The notes beneath the pieces were generated by a model. The model saw only the letters and a program-made list of their open reading frames with translations. It was not told the origin of the DNA and searched no databases. Source: Sphagnum magellanicum (taxonomy: Eukaryota > Streptophyta > Sphagnopsida > Sphagnales > Sphagnaceae). From it: 64,000 bases of DNA. A program made the position numbers and the translations under genes. Numbering within the stretch: position 1 is the stretch's first letter; every line of letters starts with the position of its first letter. Shown piece by piece: positions 38,542 through 51,631 of this stretch. The DNA is taken from positions 14,824,038 through 14,888,037 of the forward strand of contig CM038923.1 of the NCBI GenBank assembly GCA_021904315.1, in the 5' to 3' direction.

Positions 38542-38686
38542 CGTTTGTTCTTCTGGTGCTCGAACGCGCGCGCCTGCGTGCGTGAGTGCGTTTATGTTTT
38601 TGGTGCGTTTCGGCGTTTTGGTGTTTTTGGGTGAGGGAGGACAGTCTTGCGCGACGGGGAAGAAGAAGAAGAAGAAGAATTAGAAG

Positions 38687-40344
38687 ATGGTGCTGGTGTT
38701 GGCGTTGGGCGATCTGCACATACCGCACAGGGCGGCCGATCTGCCTGCCAAGTTCAAGTCCATGCTGGTACCCGGCAAGATCCAACACATTCTCAGCCCT
38801 GGTAACTTATGTATCAAGGTGCATGTCTGCCTGCCTCTCCTCTCCTCTCCTCTTCTTTCCCGCTTTTGTCAGACCTCCTGCTTTTTGCGATGTTTACGAT
38901 TCTCTGCCTCCACATACGCTCCTATTTCAATGGTATTTCCTCACAGATCGACCTTCATTTTCCGTGTTGAGTTCAACTGTGTTTGCCTGGCAAGCTTGAC
39001 TGTAATTCTGAAGTTCTGCAGAATGATGGTTAGTGTGTTCCCGAGGGTTTCTTCATGTTCTCGTGTTTCGCATAGCCATGATTTTTCTTGTCAGCTTTCC
39101 CTCTCTGGATTTATCTGTGTCTAGCTGCTTCATCTCGCACTCCATCGCTCGCTCGTGCCTAATCTCATTCACTGCCGTCTCTAGTTAGCTGTTTCTTTCC
39201 AGGTTTTTTGCCTGCTTTCCTTTTCTATGTTAGGGACCAGTGTCTTCTCTCATCAATTTCACCGTTTTCACCCCTCCCTTTGCTAGGGCAACTCCATGTC
39301 ATGTGGAACAAAGGCTGAGGAAAGAATTTGACCCTGGAAACAACGGTGGGGGACAATGGCAGGAAGTACATGACTATTTGAAGTCATTGTGTGGGGATGT
39401 GCACATCACACGAGGAGAGTATGATGATGATTCTCGATACCCTGAGACAAAGCAGCTGACTATTGGTGCATTTAAGCTTGGTATCTGCCATGGCCATCAG
39501 GTATGTCACTATATCAGTTTGCTGGATCCTGTTACTTCTCCATCTTGCAGATGCTTGATGAACAATGGAATGATCAAGCCCCTGCCCATTCTGTTGGGTA
39601 AGGCACCGGGTGAGCTAGGTGACACCCAACATAACTCACCTGGCATCTAACCCACCATAATGGGCAAGGGTGAGACCATTCCATGACATTAAGGTCTGGA
39701 TGGCAGATTCAATGATTTACAAAAACATTATGTTCAACAAACACATCTAGTCACTGTTACTAGTGTATATGATCATGACTGGAAGATTATTTCATATAAT
39801 GTGTTCAAGAAAATGACAATATCTGCCACCCCCAGGCCTTCGTGTTAGTGGGTGAATCAATTGATTTCACAGAATTTTAGTTACCTCTGTACCTAAATGC
39901 CAATGTGTTGAAAGTGATCCTCTGAGAGAACCAGGGATTGTATGTATACAAAATCATCATGTTGTCTCCCTCTAAATACTTAGCAGTCATCAGACTTAAC
40001 ATGTCCTTGCACTCATCTGTTTAACTCTGTTGGCATGTGAGAAGGTGATTCCTTGGGGAGATTTGGATTCACTAGCAATGCTGCAGCGGCAGCTGGATGT
40101 AGACATTTTGATCACAGGCCACACACACCAATTCAAGGCATACAAGCATGAAGGAGGGGTGATAATCAACCCTGGCTCAGCCACTGGGGCTTACAGCAGC
40201 ATAACTTATGATATCAACCCAAGTTTTGTTCTCATGGACATTGATGGCTTACGGGTTGTTGTATATGTGTATGAGCTCATTGATGGTGAGGCGAAAGTTG
40301 ACAAGATTGATTTCATCTTAGATTTCCTCCAGCTGATTTTTTGA
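38687..40344 (+). CDS. VPS29: VPS29, retromer subunit, three exons
   Basis: Exons 38687-38818, 39363-39500 and 40045-40344 join in frame to 189 residues, the normal length for plant VPS29. The protein has a metallophosphoesterase fold but works as a scaffold that binds VPS35 in the retromer coat, which recycles vacuolar sorting receptors from endosomes. Visible motifs: [15 protein letters not shown] at the N-terminus (Asp9, His11), GN at 39-40, CHGHQ at 86-90 across the exon 2/3 junction, GHTH at 115-118, and the conserved [15 protein letters not shown] block. Introns are GT-AG and phase 0. The last residues (ILDFLQLIF) differ from the lysine-rich tail usual in the family, so the extreme C-terminus may use another splice. 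The 5' region is GC-rich with a GAA-repeat leader just before the ATG. The gene converges on the O-methyltransferase, 479 bp away. Confidence 0.95.
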
Positions 40345-40823
40345 ACATGTACAAAGTTATAAGGTCAGTGTGCTTTCCCACATGTGCTAGGTCTCAAATG
40401 TCATCATCAACCTGCAGCGAACATCTGCAGTAACACACGTTGCTCTCATCATGAAGAGATGTCTTCACCCTTTCTCAACTTGGCTGACCCTTGCACCCTG
40501 CACAACCGTCCATGCTTAGTGCTTGAATATGAGAAGCCTTTCAACGTATCCAGTAGGGTGCAACTACACAACCAGAGAAAGAAGTCTGCCCCTTCTTGTT
40601 GTCTATTTGTTCCAGGATTCTTCTCAATGTACGTTTTCACAATGAGCTGTTGTGTTCACAGCAGTATGAACTCACAAAACTTTGGCTGGAACCTTAGTTA
40701 TTATCTGTGGCTGTAATAGAAGGGAACATCTCTGGAACCTTACTCCTCTGCCACTGAGACGAGTTAGTAATGGCAAATTGATTCCTTGAAAAGAATCATT
40801 GTGCACTCAGAAATTCTCGTGTA

Positions 40824-43415
40824 TCATCGCTTCCTGCATAGTGTCATGCCATCACCAATAGGCACCTGTTGCATGTGCAATGACAACAACCCATCACCAG
40901 GCACAACTCTTAATGACTGAAGGAGGAAGCACCTGGAATATCTCAAACATCCTCTCATCACACTATTTGTTGAGGAACATCACAGAAGAATTGAAGACTG
41001 TTGCTCACCATGCTTATGCAAACACGCTCATCTGACAGAAGAAACTGATTGAAATCCTGAAGAGACTGTGTCCTCTTGTCTGCCACCTAATTCAGCAATA
41101 GGTCATAGTTAGGCCTCCATAGAAAATAGGTCTAATGCTATTTGTTTCAGTGGAAGACCAAAAATAAAAACCTGAAATGAAACATCATGCATTGAGGGCC
41201 ATACCAAGGGGTTTGCTGTTCTCCCATACCACAAGATGTTGTCCACAACTACCAATCCGTTGCATCTGACCTGCCATCAATTCTTGGTCAATTTGCGATT
41301 GAAGACATTCATGTACCAGATGAAGCAACTTGGACAACAATTCACACATTAATGTGGTAATATAAAGGACATCCACCTTAATCACATGAGACACTTAATG
41401 GAAATATGCCACAAGGGACATGACAGCATGTTCTTTTCAGGATCTGAAATCTTTCCTCTATCAGTCTTATCGTCCCACACACATGTGACTGGCCAGATCT
41501 ACATACCAATTGAAGAAGCATCTCATAGTACTGGTGGTACATCCTCTTATCGGCATCTAAAAAGGCAAAGTCATAACTGTACATTAAGCAAACATCTGTA
41601 AGTCGATCACACATTTAGAAAGACAACTGTATTGGATTGTCAAGTTACATGGAGAAAAGACAAGACTTTTGCTCGCCTCCTTTTCATCCAACATACAAAT
41701 TCCCCTCTAATTAGAAAGAAACAAGTGCTTGTAAACCTATAAGGTGGCGGCAGTACCTGCCACCTTCACCATTGTCAAGCAAATACTGCAAAGAGTCCAT
41801 TGCAAGTCCATGCCTCACATCCACCTACTCCCACCCAGACAAGAGAATATTATAACCAACCTGTGCTCCACTTGTACACATTCACCACCTGATTGTTCTA
41901 GTTCACTGCTCACCATACACACATAGCAGCGCAACTAGAGTTTGCAACCCACAGATGATAAAACAAACGCACCTTGTGAGTCACACCTGCACGTTCATAA
42001 TACTTCCTTGCTACATCAAGACATCTCTCATCCCTCTCACAAGCCACCAGTCGACCCCATTCTGGCAGCACCAAAGCAACAGCTAGTGACAAATAGCCCT
42101 GCACCCAATCCCCCCAATCTCTTTCAAAATATTTCTCCACATAAGAATCTTGTAGCAAAATTTATAGAGCTCACACATTGTACATGACAGTTCTGTGGTT
42201 AAGCATGTTTACAAAGTCTGCTTACTGACATTGTTGATCCTTGCTCTACACTCTTGAGTAGGCGAAAGTGATGCAAAGGAAGGAAACAGATTCCAGGGAG
42301 AAGAGGAGAGTCTGCTCCTAGAGAGCAGACTCTAACCTAGATTTTGGCCTCCTATGCAAGCAAGCATTGGGAAGGAAAAAATAAGGGAAGACAGACTGAA
42401 TCCAGAAACTTCATGTTTGCTTACATGAAACACTCCAACTTCAATGCAGCGCTCTGCTCCCATAATTTGCACCAGCATTGCCAAGAACTGAGCCTGATCT
42501 GGAGAAACCTGTTCCATGTCAAAGTGATGCCAATCAGCACCTCCTTCTTCCTGAGCTACAGAGATGGAAAATCAGAGAACAGACCTCTCAGGATTGTGTT
42601 GAAGAAGAAAGCAGGCATCCATCCTGAGAATATTGCAGCAATGTACAATAAAGTACAAATGAGCAAGGTTTAGGGTTTAAGAGTTGTAGAGCAGATTGTA
42701 ACAGGTACAGCTGTCACTTGCCTGCATCTGACTGCCAGGCAATGTGGCAGTCTCCTCTCTCAGTTGTTGTAGAATCTGGGACTCTCAAATTCCAGAAATC
42801 AGCTGGGCTTCATCATTACACGAGGCAATTTGTGAAAGAATATCGAAAAAGAAAGGGTTTGAGACAGATTGACAATTGTTTCCAGACAACATAAAACTGG
42901 TTGAAGAACCACAGAAGCGTTTGCCATTGCCGTCGATTCAAACCCTAATTCTCCGACTTCCCACTCTTAAGACAATTCTTCTGGAGCGAAGCAATACTTT
43001 GGAAGCGCTCAATCTGTGAACGGGAACACATCAGAATGAAAAGACCACATACCTGTGGTTCCCGCGTATGTTGCAAGATGTATTGGTACAGTTGGTCGGT
43101 GACGTGAGCAGGGTGCTTCCCAATCTGTTCATTGTTTATGGAAGAGACGAGTCCTGCTGCAAGAGTGTTGTCTGAAGAAGAAGCTCTGATGCTGCTGCTG
43201 GTCCTCCTGCTTCCTACGCTAGAAACGACCAGCACGTTCTTCTTCTCATTGCAGCACCCGCCGCGGAAAGCAGCGACGGGATATACGGCGGCAGGCTGCT
43301 TCCTGAAGACCGGCGAGGCAGTGAGGCCAGTGGCCAGGAGCGCAGGCATGGCAGCTGCTGCTACTGCTCCCGCAAAACTCCCGTGGCAAGATGCCCATCG
43401 CTGCAGCAGTTGCAT
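40824..43415 (-). CDS. Plastid-type caffeoyl-CoA O-methyltransferase-like enzyme, nine exons
   Basis: A class I SAM-dependent O-methyltransferase, expected to methylate catechol-type acceptors with a divalent metal. Exons: 43415-43053, 42775-42722, 42508-42425, 42098-41973, 41824-41757, 41576-41507, 41270-41205, 41086-41009, 40865-40824. They join in frame to 316 residues. The first ~90 residues are Ala/Ser-rich with few acidic residues, as in a plastid transit peptide; a second Met lies 22 codons in. Motifs: VSPDQAQFLAMLVQI (140-154), SAM motif EVGVFHGYLS (162-171), VACERD (185-190), HGLAMDSLQ (214-222), YDFAFLDADKRMY (233-245), VVVDNILWYG (262-271) with metal ligands at Asp239 and Asp265/Asn266, and VPIGDGMTLCRKR at the end. 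The closest group is the CCoAOMT-like branch with N-terminal extensions. Intron 2 appears to use a GC donor (atgcag|gcaagt). The SAM loop has F-H where Y-T is usual. Confidence 0.9.
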
Positions 43416-44692
43416 CACAAAAGACTTCAAAACCTTCAACCTGCTCCCGCATCACCAGATTTTTGCGGGAAAGCTTTTTCCCGACGTTGATGCACTTGAG
43501 GGTTGAAAGGGCTAAGGTTTAGCGAAAAACGTGCGAGCTTTTTTCTTTCGCGAATTTGAACTTCTCGTACACTGAAAAGCAACCGATTCTTTCAACACAA
43601 TTCCTCCCCATTGTTGATTCTTCAACAGCTCATACATGCCTGTTCAGAATGACTGATTGAGATATTCAAAGGTTTCAGCCATTATGATGTCAAGCCGCTC
43701 AGCTCTATGGCAGCCTCTGTTTGCTAAGAGATTGTGAAGTATATGAGCGTCAGATCCGAAATACCACCGAAGTGCCAGCAGATTCCCCATGTTTTGGTAC
43801 ATGTTCATCATGATTGCAGATACACCAGAATCAGGGTCTAAGTAAAGCTTGGAGTGTCAGTGAAGCCCACCATGGCACCTGAGGCTGCAGAACTTGTTGC
43901 ACTGAATTTTGCGACAAACTGCTCTGTTGATGGAGATAAAAAAGCTTCCAACCCATGTGCATTCAATAGATGGTTGCAGATCTAGAGCATCAGCCCAACA
44001 TGCCACCCATGACAAATGCACTGAATCCAGCAACAAACTGCACTCTATTGATGGAGATCAAAAAGCTTCCAACCCATGTGCATTCAACAGATGGTTGCTG
44101 ATCTAGAGCATCAGCTCAACATGCCACCCAAGACAAATTCACTGAATCCAGAGACAACTGCACTCCATTGATAGAGATCAAAAAGATTCCAACCCATGTG
44201 CATTCAACAGGTGGTTGCAGATCTAGAGCGTCAGCCCAACATGCCACCCAAGACTAGCAGCACATTTTGCTGATATACTACTGCCACTAGAGAGACATTG
44301 ACATGATTGTCAATATAAAAACCAGAGTAAAAGACATGCAAAAAACATCCCGCAAAAATCTCTGTTGGAATTATCCCCACAGGAGAGTTTTGTAATCACT
44401 GCTAAATTCCCTGAATGCTTGCTTACCTGATAATGCAGTTAGATGTGCTGGAAATCAGGTATATTTTGACACAACACCCTTCACTTGTGATTATCATTTT
44501 CCACAGAAGGGTGATGCACATAAAGATGAAGGGTGATGCAAACCTTCTGTGGAAAGAAGGGATGCACAACCCATCGTCTTCAAACTATAGTCTGTTTACG
44601 GAGAAGAAGAGAAACAACTGTCTCAGAGAGTATATCTATGAGAAATTGCAAGGGACAGACACTCCACAGCAATACTGTGTCTCAGGATTGTA
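43416..44692. other. Intergenic region between OMT and AK6
   Basis: This is upstream of the OMT gene and downstream of AK6, both on the minus strand. It includes the OMT promoter, a three-copy tandem repeat (listed separately), and an inverted pair 'ttcacttgtg...tttccacagaagggtgatgca / tgatgcaaaccttctgtggaaa' near 44478-44552. No protein-like frame is supported. Confidence 0.5.
43912..44256. repeat. Three-copy ~120-bp tandem repeat
   Basis: Three head-to-tail copies share 'ttgat(g/a)gagat(a/c)aaaaag(c/a)ttcc', 'cccatgtgcattcaa', 'gatctagagc(a/g)tcagc' and 'caacatgccaccca'. They start near 43927, 44048 and 44168 (periods 121 and 120). Copies differ by a few substitutions. The array is intergenic, between OMT and AK6. 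Confidence 0.85.
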
Positions 44693-46424
<1,732 letters not shown>

Positions 46425-46478
46425 TCCTCTTCTTTCAAACAAAATGCCTTTTTCTCTCCCTTCTCGTTCAAACACTAA

Positions 46479-48774
46479 CCCTTTTTGCAGCAGCCAGTCA
46501 CACAGAATCCTGTTCTACCTACAAAAGCATTGCAATAATATTTGTAACACGAAGTGACCAACTCTCCCGAAAACACTCGTCTCTGGCTGTTGCTGTCTAT
46601 GCCCCCCTTCTCAGGCATTAGGGTTTGGAGCTTTCATCGCCAAGTAGGCACACACACGCGGAAAAACTCCGCAGACTTTGCAATTTCAGCTATGCATTCA
46701 ATCATTCCCTCTTCCATCATCATCATCTGATCCACTGCAGTGAAAGTTTTGAGAGGGTTTAGAAAAACCTGGCATGATTCTGAACTACACTTCAGTGCTG
46801 AAGCATTTGAATTCTCATGCTGTTGCAGCCGATCAGGGTGGTTCTTTTGTGTGAAGAAGCTCAATGTCTCTCATCATTAGCCAGGATCATTTCGTGATGT
46901 GTTTGTCCATGGTTGCAGCAGCAGGTCCATGGCATTTGGTACCAATGATTGCCTCCAGTTGCAATTCCAGTTCCAATCTGGAAATGCAACTGAGCAAACA
47001 GAGCATGCAATATGATGTGTATGGAGTTCCTTCCCCCCATGTGTTGCTGATGGAAACCAAAAGGTAACAGGACTAGAGAAGATTTGTGGTTCCTAACAGA
47101 AACAGTGCTGGGACTGAAGTCAAGATACAAATGCAAGCCAGGGTCGTACATACTCCAAAAGTTTTTCTTTTTGGGTAGACTGAAAGTGATCATAGATCAA
47201 CATGAAGATGGTGTTTGAACAGGACTAATTCTTACTCTGGGACTGCAGATCTGTTTGCAAGCTACAACAACAACATTCACATCCTCAATGAAAACAGAAA
47301 CTTTTATGCCCAAGATCATCTATGGATCATCATCTGCTCGCAGCAAGGAGACTTGCCATTCTAGCCAGGTTTGGCTCCCTACCAATTCTTTCTGAGCAGA
47401 ATGGTGATGTGACAGGGTGCACTAGAACAGATCTACAGAGCCAGACAGACCCAATGGTGTCTAGTGTTTACAGATGTGTCAAATGCAGAAAATATATATA
47501 GAGAGAGAGAGCAACCAAATTGAAGAATTTTTTTTCACCATGTCACATCTGAATGTTTGTTTTTCAGCTAGTATTCGAAGCAGGTTTCCAAGGGTCAATG
47601 TCATAGCCTTGCAAAAAAGACATGACTACAGATGACCTGAGTTTTAGGCACGCATCTGCCCACTCTCTAACATCTCTTGTGCACAGTCTGTGCATTCCTC
47701 CAACTCCTGGAAGACACAACCTGGTCCATCCCTCTCTCCTGCAGCTGCTCCTCCACCTTCATGCTCTCCTCCTCCTCCTCCAAGATCACCCCTGCCCCTG
47801 CCCTCCTCTCCTGCACAATCCCTGCATTTGCCTCTGCTTCCACCTCTGCCTCCCCCACAACCACTGCCTCCACAACCCCATCATGGATCGGAGGATTACC
47901 TCCTCATTCTCTTTTTATGGCAATGAAGGGCATGGGTAACACTGAAAACCAGAGGATGTCAAAATTGAAGCTGTTGTACAGGGCAAGATCATGGGCTTGA
48001 GAGATGGATGGTCAAGACAGCAATGGGATGGAGTAAAGATGGATTATCAAGAGCTTGAATCCTTCTTTGGCCTTTCCAGAGACCACTTCTAAGAACACAC
48101 ACTTTACCCAAGGTTGAACTCAACAACACACATCCCCACACCACAAGTGACAATTCGGCAAAGAGGCTTAGCCTTGGCCACTCTTTGCCCTTATGAGTTA
48201 CATTATTCCTATTTCTTTCATGAAAGACTTGACATTATTCCTATTTCTTTCACATGTGAAGATGATATTGTTGGGTTCCAAATTCAAGCATGAATGTTGG
48301 GAGTGGAAATATCTGATCAACTTTTTCTTCTTCTGCAATCTACAATATGGTGCAACATTTGAACATGTATGTTTAGCTGATAATGCTCATTGATCTCTAG
48401 ACCCAATGCATGACTTTCTCCTCTCCTCTCTCTCCCATGGAAGGGTGATGAACAGCTTTCCCTTGCTAAAAGTGTAATATCTGAAGTCGAATGGATCTCA
48501 TTTGCTTGGATATGTGCCTATGCATGATTGTGGAAGGCACTCTTTGTGTTTTTCTCATACCGTGTGAAGAAATAACCTTTTTCAGGTCCTTCTGCACATT
48601 ACTTGCATGGGTAGCACTCAAATATTTACAATATTTGAAACATTTCATGCATATTTTAAATGATCCAATATTTTCCTTGTTTTTTTTCCCTTTTGGAAAA
48701 TGTTGTTGTGCTCGGTACCTATTTCATGCAACACAATATAATAAGTCCTAATGGCTATGACGAGTGTTAAGAAG
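46479..48774. other. Region upstream of AK6, no supported gene
   Basis: Less AT-rich than the outer parts of the window, with many short frames on both strands, none resembling a known protein. A strongly pyrimidine-rich block at about 47690-47900 gives Pro/Ser-rich frames on plus and Glu-rich frames on minus; these are typical of low-complexity DNA. It could contain an unrecognised exon or a non-coding transcript, which the sequence alone does not show. Confidence 0.45.
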
Positions 48775-48956
48775 TTATAATTCAGAGGACTCTTTAAAAT
48801 TGGTATGAATTGGGATGTTAATTGTTCCAACTTTCATGGGGAGGTTTGTTATCTTTCATGTGTGTTTATAATTCAGAGGACTCTTTAAAATTGGTATGAA
48901 TTGGGATGTTAATTGTTCCAACTTTCATGGGGAGGTTTGTTATCTTTCATGTGTGT
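48775..48956. repeat. 91-bp tandem duplication
   Basis: 48775-48865 and 48866-48956 are the same 91-bp unit (beginning ttataattcagaggactc, ending ttcatgtgtg) back to back with essentially no differences, so the duplication is recent. Confidence 0.9.
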
Positions 48957-51631
48957 TCTACATATTCAATAATTTCGAGTCTCTTGCACACTCTGCCTTT
49001 TTACAAGAGTATCTTTAGACATGGTTTGAACTTTCAACTGCTTGAAGAATTGGATTCCCCATGTGCATGACTATTTCACAATGCGGAAAACTGTGAATAG
49101 TGAAGGGGTAGATCCAATTTGGACAACTGTAGCTGGAGTACACATGACATGTGCCTATCTGACTTATGAAAGATAGCATTTTCTACCTTTTGCAAAAATG
49201 GAATCTGTCCTTGTGTTTTTCTCTCAAATTTTGTCACATTATGATAGATAAACTTCAAACATACACTCCAACTTGAAGTTTGAAATTCTATCATTGTTGA
49301 TTGTGCACATACATGCTTTTTTAGAGGAGTTGCAAACAAGAATTCATCCTCTAAAGATCCAATTGATGGACACTAGTTCATTCACAAACGACTTCTCATC
49401 AATCCAAGATGGTGTGTGGTTAATGATGAGAATCCAATGAAATAAGATTTTTTGTGATTAAGTCATGATCCCACTAAGAATTGATTCATTCTTGAAGGTG
49501 GGTTCAACTCCACAGAGGCAAGGTTTTTTCTTTTCAATTTAGTGATTTCCAAAAATTGGTGACATTCTCCAAAAAATTAGCAAAATTAGTTGAATTTTCA
49601 TGCTAGATAAACAAAAATTTCCAAAAGTTTCTCAAATTTTTGGTCAAAGAAAGGACAACATCTGTTAGGGGAAAAACATTGGAGGCAAGGGTCTCAAACC
49701 TAATCACTTTCTCCTAACAAGTGTCAGCAAATGATCTAAGCATTTGTTGAGAAGTGACACATGGTGTTGCAAGACAAAATTCAATGACATGAATTCAAAC
49801 ATCTTTATCCAAATAGTCTTTTGAAATTTTCTTCAACAACACATTGACAAAATGATCTTTTGGGAGAACTTTCACAAGCGCCCATTAAGGATGAAATGTG
49901 AGAATTTTTCATTCATATGGATAAAAATTGTTATTAGGTATTTTCCAAAGTATGGGCAGATTATGAATGGGAAATTTTCAAGATGTCGTCATCATCATCA
50001 TTATGGATGAAATATTAGAGGTGACCTCTTAAGGCATGTATGCCTTTTGAAAATGGACATTAATGTCATTCATGACATCACCTCCCTTTTAACAAAAAGT
50101 TCCACGAGAAACAACCAAAGGTTTGTCCAAATATTGAACATGTGAAATACATTAACCTTTTTTAGGGCATTTTGTGAAATGTTGCATTAGATCCCATCGT
50201 TAATTCCAAACATCATAACCTCCCCCAATAAACAAGAAAGGTACAAAAGTATGTAAGTTTTGACTAGCAAATCTACGTTGTAATTGGATAATTGCTTTTT
50301 TTTTCATTCATGCTTGTTGGCAAATAAAAGTGTTGCACAAATATTACCTAGTACCATAGTACCTTTTTAGGTTTGGCACATGAGCATTGAATAATTTATT
50401 TATTCTAAAAATCCACTTTTATGGTTTTTAAAAAAAAGAAATATTGAGCCTAAATATAGGCAATTTCTTCGGCAAGTTCTCTTGATTTTGAGCTTTGAAC
50501 ATCTAACAAAAGGGGACATTTTACAACATTTTTTACAATATCCTTTTGCGAAAATGGGGAAAGATAACATTCCACCAAATTATTGGATGCTTGTTCTACA
50601 ATGGTGGATTGATTTGAAGCATGAAACTCCTAGGTTTTGAGGTCAATATTTGTATTTTGTATTTTCTTGAAGTTTTTGTGCATGCACGTCATTGTTGTTC
50701 CTTTTTTAGTTAATGTGACACTAATTTGACACATAATTGTAACTAGTTCAAGCAAAACATAGTTGTATTTTTAAGACTATATAATTGACTATTAAAAAAA
50801 AAAATTGTAAACACTTGGTAGTTTAGAAATAATTATAGATAGGTTTTCACATTAGCTTTTGTTATTTTAAATATTTTAAAAATCATATAAATTTTTATAA
50901 TTAAAATTTTTAAATTATTATTTCAGAAATAATATTTTATTTGGGATGGTTGTTTTGACTAATGTGTGTCTACAATAGCTTTATAAATAGTCTTAAGTTA
51001 TCATTTTTTATCATTTTTTGGTTGTAGATCTTTTGTTTTGCAATAATTGGTATTGTGTCTTTGAGACTAAATTTTGTCTACAAGTATGATGTCGTGTAGT
51101 TATATCTCATAGTTTAAAAAACTAGTTTTAGTTGGAAAGTTTGGTCCACATGAATTAACCATCCATAAATTGGATTCTACATAGTTTTAAGGATAGGTCT
51201 TCCAATGGTTATAAAGGCACATTGCTTTTGTCCAAATACTCATATAATCATCATCAATATGGTACTAGATATTTTACATATATGCACATAAAGTGTTATC
51301 ACACTTAATACACTTTGCAAATGCTTACAAATAAAGCATGACTAATATAACAAATTTGTGCCAATGCAATGCATACATAAAGAAAAGGAAGTACATGCAT
51401 ATGGGCATACATATGGTTTCACCCTTTGGATATATTTTGCAATAGTGGGATATGGATCAAACAAATAACATTCTATCACGTGTTCAGTTGTAATTGGGAA
51501 ATACCAACACCTTAGGAATCCAAAATATTCCCACAATCCACTATCTATTAAACCCAACCCAAAGTATTGAAAAATTCAAACAAGCTTCATATTTCCCTTC
51601 CTCCACATAACAAGGGAACCTTCTACATCCT
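48957..51631. other. AT-rich gene-poor stretch
   Basis: No gene is supported. It probably contains decayed transposon DNA belonging to the CACTA relic that follows, but no terminal repeats or clear coding fragments were found. Confidence 0.45.

Noticed and set aside
38414-38683. 89-codon frame just upstream of VPS29
   Set aside because: It overlaps the promoter/leader with repeats and ends in a lysine run from the GAA-repeat leader; no domain is recognised.
41914-41972. Longer OMT exon 4 reading past the THK codon to a donor at 41913
   Set aside because: It also keeps frame but gives an unconserved segment; the separate exon at 41824-41757 supplies the conserved HGLAMDSLQ...NGEGG sequence.
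47622-48000. Proline/serine-rich frames on plus and Glu-rich frame on minus
   Set aside because: All come from one pyrimidine-rich low-complexity tract; no conservation or splice context supports a gene.
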